Part shown: piece after piece, positions 5,506-9,606 of the stretch
Layout of the letters: every line of letters starts with the position of its first letter
Numbering within the stretch: the first letter of the stretch is position 1
Source of the DNA: a gamma proteobacterium symbiont of Lucinoma myriamae
Lineage (GTDB): Bacteria; Pseudomonadota; Gammaproteobacteria; GRL18
NCBI GenBank assembly: GCA_025655635.1
Contig: JAHXIM010000044.1
Coordinates: 1 to 9,606, forward strand
Direction: 5' to 3'
Length of the DNA stretch: 9,606 bases
Notes under the pieces: model-generated
Seen by the model: only the letters and a program-made list of their open reading frames with translations
What the model was told of the DNA's origin: nothing
Database searches by the model: none
Translations under genes and position numbers: made by a program

Positions 5506-8500
5506 ATGAAAAGAATGTTATTTAATGCAACACAACCTGAAGAGTTACGTGTTGCACTGGTCGATGGCCAACACCTGTTTAATCTGGATATTGAAACTAC
5601 CCAGAGAACACAAAAAAAAGCAAACATCTACAAAGCAAGAATTACCCGTGTAGAGCCCAGCCTCGAAGCTGCCTTCGTTGACTATGGTGCTGATAGACAT
5701 GGCTTCCTCCCTCTTAAAGATATTTCACGTCAATATTTCAAACAACCAACCGAAAGAGGCAAACGCGCAAGTATTGCCCAATTAGTGCGTGAAGGTATGG
5801 AAGTTGTTGTTCAGGTTGATAAAGAAGAGCGTGGTAATAAAGGTGCAGCACTCACCACCTTCATCAGTCTTCCGGGCCGTTACTTAGTTTTAATGCCTAA
5901 TAACCCCAAAGTAGGTGGTATTTCCAGACGTATCGAAGGCGATGAACGCTCCGAACTAAAAGAAATATTGAATCAGCTTAATGCCCCAGAATCAATGGGC
6001 TTAATTGTCCGTACAGCAGGCATTGGCAAGAGTATTGAAGAACTTCAATTAGACCTGGACTACCTGCTTCACTTATGGAAAGCCATTGATAGCGCATCCG
6101 TTGAGCGTAAAGCCCCTTTTCTGATTTATCAGGAAAGCAATATCGTTATTCGTGCCATTCGTGACTATCTGCGTTCAGATATTACTGAAATCATCATCGA
6201 TGAAGAAAAAACCTATAAAGAAGCCTATGACTTTATGCAGCGAGTCATGCCGCAACACCTTCATAAAGTGAAACTTTATAGTGATAATATCCCTCTGTTT
6301 TCACGCTACCAGATTGAAAGCCAGATTGAGACCGCTTTTCAACGTGAAGTCACCCTGCCATCCGGGGGCGCTATAGTCATAGACCACACTGAAGCTTTAA
6401 TTTCAATTGATATTAACTCCGCCAGAGCCACTAAGGGTGGTGACATTGAAGAAACCGCATTAAACACTAACTTAGAAGCTGCTGATGAAGTTGCTCGACA
6501 ATTACGCTTACGTGATCTCGGTGGTTTGGTAGTCATTGATTTTATTGACATGTCTCCTGCAAAAAACCAGCGAGCTGTAGAAAATCGTATGAAAGATGCC
6601 TTAAAACTGGATCGTGCACGCGTTCAGGTTGGTCGTATCTCACGCTTTGGTTTGCTTGAAATGTCTCGTCAGCGTTTAAAACCATCACTGGGTGAATCCA
6701 GTCAAATTACCTGCCCTCGTTGTAGTGGTCACGGCACTATTCGCGGTATTGATTCTCTTGGTTTGTCTGTACTTCGGATCATTGAAGAAGAATCCATGAA
6801 AGAGAACACAGGCCGTATCCTGGCTCAATTACCTGTTAACGTTGCGACATTCTTACTGAATGATAAACGTGATATTATCAGCGAAATTGAAAGTCGACAA
6901 AAGATCACAGTGACTCTGATACCTAACGAAAGTCTTGTCACACCGCATTATCGTCTCGAACGTATTCGTAACGATGAAAATATGACTGAACAATATCAGG
7001 TTAACAGCTATAATTTCAACCGAGCTCTTAATGATGACGAAGCTAATGGCATGATCGCTGAGCCCTTCCAATTAGAAGAACCCGCAGTTAAAGCACCAAC
7101 TAGCCTGCAAGTCCAACAACAAAGTCAACCACTGACTTTAGTTAGACGTATCTGGACATCATTATTTAACCGTCGCGAGTCTGATGATGCTCTTGATAAT
7201 GAAGTAGCGCCGGAAGAAACTAAAGCGACAAGAGATACCAAAAGCTCAGCTCAAAACAAGCGTTCCGATCGCAAATCAGATCAACGCAGAAAAAATGAAC
7301 GCCGTGACAATCGTAAAAAGCCGCAAAAACAAAGTAGACGAGATGATGGTAAAAATATCCAGAAAGGCAGTAATAAATTACGTAAGCAGACACATGAAAA
7401 TCCTGCTGTTAAATCAATAGAAAAACCTGCTATATTTGAATCTATGGGTGAAAAAACACCATCAGAGAAACCTTCCAGGAAAACAAGCACTCCTAATCCT
7501 AACAAGAGTCAGGGACGTAGAAAAGCAGATTCTACTAGTAAAAAACAGCAATCAGCACAAAAATCTGAGCAAATAAACGCTGAAACATTAACTCAAATTG
7601 ACAATACAGAGACTATTAAACCAGACAATAACAAGGAAGTAGTATCTGCTAAAAAAGAAGCTGTTAAAGTTGCGGATTCAAACCATTCTGAAACAGTTGA
7701 AACGTCATCATACAATGAAGGCTCAACCTCACCTGCAAAGAAAAAATCCCTACGCGGCCCAGGCTCAAGACGCACTGGACGCAGAACCAGTACACGTAAA
7801 AAAGTCGTTACTAAAGAAACACAGTCGCCAGCAAACCAAAAAGTATCAAATACTCAGGGTACGCCTTCAGCTAGTCAGGAGCCTTCAGCTGCTAGTAAGG
7901 AGCCTTCAGCCAGTCAGAAAGCATCAATTTCTGACACTAGCAGCGCTCCTGCTGTTGAAGCATCAACTGTAGCCGAAAAAAATGATGTTATCTCCAGTAA
8001 TGAGTCAACAGAAGATAAACCTGCTACAGTGAAAAAAGCTGCAACAAAGAAAAAAGCTCGCAGAAAAACAGCAGTAAAGAAAAAAGCAGCAGCCAAAGCA
8101 ACTACTGAAACTACTAATAAGGAGCCATCAGCCAGCAAAGAGCCTTCAGCTGCCATCGAAGAGCCTTCAGCCGCCATCGAAAAGCCTTCAGCTAATAAGA
8201 AGGCATCGCTTTCAGCCAACAAAGAGCCTTCTACTCAACCTGCCAGTGCAGACAAAGAGCAGGCTCCAAAAGCACCGGCTAAGAAAAAAGCTGTAACAAA
8301 GAAAAAAACCGTTGCAAAAAAGCCAGCTACTCCTGAAGCGACACCTTCTTCAGAGACTAATAGCTCTATAGAGCCTGTAGAAGCAACTGTAAAACCCAAA
8401 AAATCTAGCCGCCGTAGTCGAATTGCGAAAACAACGGTTAAATCCAGCTCATCTGTCAGTACATCAAGTCAACTTTCTGATAAACGTGATGGCAGAGGTA

Positions 8501-8508
8501 AAAACTAA
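5506..8508 (+). CDS. rne: Ribonuclease E
   Basis: This 1,000-residue endoribonuclease starts mRNA decay and processes rRNA and tRNA, and organises the RNA degradosome at the inner membrane. The catalytic half (1 to about 510) closely follows E. coli: N-terminus MKRMLFNATQPEELRVALVDGQ, S1 domain about 36-119, 5'-sensor Arg169-Thr170 in LIVRTAGIGKS, magnesium-binding Asp302 and Asp345 (E. coli 303 and 346), and zinc-link CPRC at 403-406. The tail differs. TLVRRIWTSLFNRR (about 544-557) looks like the membrane-targeting amphipathic helix. Arg/Lys-rich RNA-binding stretches lie at 586-630 and 745-768, histone H1-like Lys/Ala stretches at about 843-868 and 925-945, and EPSA repeats at 786-805 and 873-910. 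The start has no clear Shine-Dalgarno. A long structured leader suggests autoregulation. Confidence 0.98.
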   Translation: MKRMLFNATQPEELRVALVDGQHLFNLDIETTQRTQKKANIYKARITRVEPSLEAAFVDYGADRHGFLPLKDISRQYFKQPTERGKRASIAQLVREGMEVVVQVDKEERGNKGAALTTFISLPGRYLVLMPNNPKVGGISRRIEGDERSELKEILNQLNAPESMGLIVRTAGIGKSIEELQLDLDYLLHLWKAIDSASVERKAPFLIYQESNIVIRAIRDYLRSDITEIIIDEEKTYKEAYDFMQRVMPQHLHKVKLYSDNIPLFSRYQIESQIETAFQREVTLPSGGAIVIDHTEALISIDINSARATKGGDIEETALNTNLEAADEVARQLRLRDLGGLVVIDFIDMSPAKNQRAVENRMKDALKLDRARVQVGRISRFGLLEMSRQRLKPSLGESSQITCPRCSGHGTIRGIDSLGLSVLRIIEEESMKENTGRILAQLPVNVATFLLNDKRDIISEIESRQKITVTLIPNESLVTPHYRLERIRNDENMTEQYQVNSYNFNRALNDDEANGMIAEPFQLEEPAVKAPTSLQVQQQSQPLTLVRRIWTSLFNRRESDDALDNEVAPEETKATRDTKSSAQNKRSDRKSDQRRKNERRDNRKKPQKQSRRDDGKNIQKGSNKLRKQTHENPAVKSIEKPAIFESMGEKTPSEKPSRKTSTPNPNKSQGRRKADSTSKKQQSAQKSEQINAETLTQIDNTETIKPDNNKEVVSAKKEAVKVADSNHSETVETSSYNEGSTSPAKKKSLRGPGSRRTGRRTSTRKKVVTKETQSPANQKVSNTQGTPSASQEPSAASKEPSASQKASISDTSSAPAVEASTVAEKNDVISSNESTEDKPATVKKAATKKKARRKTAVKKKAAAKATTETTNKEPSASKEPSAAIEEPSAAIEKPSANKKASLSANKEPSTQPASADKEQAPKAPAKKKAVTKKKTVAKKPATPEATPSSETNSSIEPVEATVKPKKSSRRSRIAKTTVKSSSSVSTSSQLSDKRDGRGKN
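7861..7911 (+). repeat. rne: First in-frame EPSA repeat block in rne
   Basis: Three copies of a core close to GAGCCTTCAGCT start at 7861, 7879 and 7900, spaced 18 and 21 bases apart, which is six and seven codons, so the frame is kept. They encode TPSASQ-EPSAASK-EPSASQ at residues 786-805. Confidence 0.85.
8122..8235 (+). repeat. rne: Second in-frame EPSA repeat block in rne
   Basis: Copies of the same core start at 8122, 8140, 8161 and 8182 (spacing 18, 21, 21), followed by a decayed copy around 8203-8217 and a partial copy at 8224. They encode EPSASK, EPSAAIE, EPSAAIE, KPSANKK and related units at residues 873-910. The near-identity at DNA level points to recent slippage or unequal exchange. 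Confidence 0.85.
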
Positions 8509-8534
8509 GTCGGCTGTTTTCTGAAGTTTAAAGC

Positions 8535-8569
8535 AAAAAAAGGGAAGTTCTCACGAACTTCCCTTTTTT
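8535..8569. terminator. Bidirectional intrinsic terminator between rne and ptpA
   Basis: AGGGAAGTTC (8541-8550) pairs perfectly with GAACTTCCCT (8555-8564) around a TCAC loop. A T run (8564-8569) follows on the plus strand and an A run (8535-8541) precedes the stem, so it works in both directions for convergent rne and the tyrosine phosphatase gene. Confidence 0.93.
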
Positions 8570-8592
8570 ATTTTATAACCAGGCTGTCTAAA

Positions 8593-9075
8593 TCATGATA
8601 GATGTTTCTTTTTAATATCATCTAACAAGCCCTTGCTCGCAATATCAACCATCTCAAATACATTTTCAAAGCCCTTTATACCACCATAATATGGATCAGG
8701 CACTTCCTGTAGCGGATGATTTGGTGCAAAATTTAAAAATAAGCTTATTTTATTTTGGTATTGCTCAGGACAGTCCTGAGCCAATAAACTATAATTATCA
8801 TTATCCATTGCAAGAATATAATCATAATACTCATAATCTGCATCACAAACCTGACGTGCTTTAATATAAGTCAGATCAATACCCTTACCTGCAGCAGTTT
8901 CCTGTGCTCTACGATCCGGTTTACTACCCACATGATATGCATGAGTCCCTGCCGAATCAATTTCTAATTGTTCAGCAAGAAACTCAGCATTAACAAGATG
9001 CTCAAAAACACCATGTGCAGTAGGTGATCTGCAGATATTGCCCATACAGACGAAGAGAACCTTTACTTTTTTCAT
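8593..9075 (-). CDS. ptpA: Low-molecular-weight protein-tyrosine phosphatase
   Basis: This encodes a 160-residue cytoplasmic phosphatase of the LMW-PTP family, which removes phosphate from tyrosine (in bacteria often on kinases of exopolysaccharide export, or other partners). The phosphate-binding loop CMGNICRS spans residues 10-17, with nucleophile Cys10 and Arg16. The general-acid loop VPDPYYGG has Asp127 followed by the usual two aromatic residues. The SAGTHAYHVGSKPDRRA segment (41-57) is also typical. The length is normal and no residue is missing. No tyrosine kinase gene lies next to it, so the substrate is open. In Pseudomonas a homologous ptpA sits near rne with murB and kdsB; here it directly faces rne. 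The ATG lacks a clear Shine-Dalgarno sequence. The symbol is by family and neighbourhood. Confidence 0.94.
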   Translation of the reverse strand: MKKVKVLFVCMGNICRSPTAHGVFEHLVNAEFLAEQLEIDSAGTHAYHVGSKPDRRAQETAAGKGIDLTYIKARQVCDADYEYYDYILAMDNDNYSLLAQDCPEQYQNKISLFLNFAPNHPLQEVPDPYYGGIKGFENVFEMVDIASKGLLDDIKKKHLS

Positions 9076-9103
9076 TTTATTTCAATATGTTATGGTTGAC
9101 CAG

Positions 9104-9118
9104 ACACTAAAATAGTGT
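9104..9118. promoter_or_regulatory. Palindrome in the ptpA leader
   Basis: ACACTAAAATAGTGT is a perfect 6-bp inverted repeat with a 3-base centre, 28 bases upstream of the phosphatase ATG and downstream of the candidate -10 box. It could be an operator or a small leader hairpin; no cognate regulator is visible. Confidence 0.35.
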
Positions 9119-9170
9119 AACAAAAATCAGAAACACGGCTTATAGAATCATACATTTAAAAATTTCAGGT

Positions 9171-9199
9171 ATTATAAACGTTCATCCCGGTAAATAAAA
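9171..9199 (-). promoter_or_regulatory. Candidate ptpA promoter
   Basis: On the minus strand a perfect TATAAT (9176-9171) lies 17 bases after a weak TTTTAT -35 box (9199-9194). Transcription would begin near 9164, giving a leader of about 90 bases that contains the palindrome at 9104-9118. Confidence 0.4.
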
Positions 9200-9258
9200 C
9201 ACTGGTTATCCTAACTATTTTATTTATCCTCAATGTCCACAAGCGGTAATAGTTTAAT

Positions 9259-9280
9259 AAAAAAGCTGATAGCATTCAGC
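9259..9280 (-). terminator. Weak intrinsic terminator after the lipocalin-like gene
   Basis: On the minus strand GCTGA (9280-9276) pairs with TCAGC (9269-9265) around 6 bases and is followed directly by six T (9264-9259). It starts only 11 bases after the stop codon of the lipocalin-like gene. The stem is short, so efficiency is doubtful. Confidence 0.5.
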
Positions 9281-9291
9281 CCGAAAATAAC

Positions 9292-9576
9292 TTAGTCATA
9301 ACCTGTCATTTCCAGATACCCTGAACCTGACACCGGCTGTTGATTTATATTTCCATTTACATCAATACTGCCTTCCCAGTAATTGAAGGAAAAGCCTCCC
9401 GCTTTGCTCCATTCCTGCTGCTTAATCGGAGTCGAAACAAATAATTTAATATTTTTTTCAGGGATTAAAATATCCCAGCTTATTGGATAGCGAATGCCGC
9501 TGACAGGACTTTGCCAATAAGTAGTCGATCCTGAAAAAAGATAATCATCATGAATCGATAGATTATCGTACAACAT
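9292..9576 (-). CDS. C-terminal fragment of a CrtC/AttH-type lipocalin-like protein, probably broken
   Basis: The 94 codons resemble the C-terminal half of the lipocalin-like family that includes carotenoid 1,2-hydratase (CrtC) and AttH, whose intact members run to about 350 residues and are often exported. Family-like motifs are LMLYDN at the start, WQSPVSGIRYPISW (21-34), YWEG (66-69) and the C-terminal GSGYLEMTGY (84-93). The ATG at 9576 has no ribosome binding site and lies where the family is mid-domain. In frame upstream is TGA (9603-9601), while the +1 frame reads FDQEQ then a stop, which would join well to LMLY if 11 bases were removed. This suggests a frameshifted pseudogene cut by the window edge. 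The first part is duplicated at 1-89. The family call rests on recalled motifs. A pigment role should not be assumed. Confidence 0.6.
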   Translation of the reverse strand: MLYDNLSIHDDYLFSGSTTYWQSPVSGIRYPISWDILIPEKNIKLFVSTPIKQQEWSKAGGFSFNYWEGSIDVNGNINQQPVSGSGYLEMTGYD

Positions 9577-9606
9577 TAATTGTAATTTTATTGTTCCTGA
9601 TCAAAT
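9518..9606 (-). repeat. Right copy of terminal inverted repeat
   Basis: This segment is the inverted partner of 1-89 with 85 of 89 positions identical. It covers the start of the lipocalin-like fragment and the 30 bases upstream. Homology stops inside the open frame, so this copy retains the gene's 3' part and the left copy does not. Confidence 0.85.

Noticed and set aside
7670..8222. Leu/Gln-rich plus-strand frame and Ala/Ser/Leu-rich minus-strand frame over the rne tail
   Set aside because: Both are by-products of the low-complexity EPSA and Lys-rich codon repeats read in other frames; their repeats mirror the DNA repeat units.
7861..8235. Possible CRISPR-like array
   Set aside because: Units are only 18-21 bases, have no unique spacers, stay in frame and encode part of RNase E.
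1..9606. Composite transposon with terminal inverted repeats
   Set aside because: There is no transposase, the enclosed genes are core housekeeping genes in a conserved order, and the repeats are coding fragments of a lipocalin-like gene rather than insertion-sequence ends.

Overview
This 9.6-kb stretch looks like chromosome of an AT-rich gammaproteobacterium. The gene content and order (rluC, HAD phosphatase and sppA running away from rne, with a low-molecular-weight tyrosine phosphatase beyond rne) match the rne neighbourhood I recall from Pseudomonas and relatives. A NhaD-type sodium/proton antiporter, common in marine and halotolerant gammaproteobacteria, lies next to it. I cannot name the genus. 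I see no RNA genes, CRISPR array, phage genes or insertion-sequence transposase.

Layout from left to right. Bases 1-89 are a short fragment of a lipocalin-like (CrtC/AttH-type) gene, repeated in inverted orientation at the right edge. nhaD (+, 128-1627) faces the three-gene minus-strand unit rluC > HAD phosphatase > sppA (4470 down to 1727), and the two transcription units meet at one bidirectional terminator (1655-1681). An AT-rich 1,035-base intergenic region (4471-5505) separates divergent rluC and rne. It holds a perfect extended -10 promoter about 380 bases before rne and several stem-loops, which fits a long structured RNase E leader. rne (+, 5506-8508) encodes a 1,000-residue RNase E with a canonical catalytic half and a divergent, Lys/Arg-rich, repeat-bearing tail. 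It converges on a tyrosine phosphatase gene (-, 9075-8593) at a second bidirectional terminator. The right edge carries the C-terminal 94 codons of a lipocalin-like protein (-), apparently broken.

Functional links. RNase E and RluC both act on RNA (mRNA decay and rRNA processing; 23S rRNA pseudouridylation). SppA is a membrane peptidase, and the HAD protein is a small-molecule phosphatase possibly acting on phosphoglycolate. NhaD handles sodium and pH homeostasis. Nothing here is clearly a new multi-gene system. The least ordinary signals are the inverted duplication of a broken lipocalin gene fragment at both window edges, the architecture of the rne promoter and leader, and the repeat-expanded RNase E tail.
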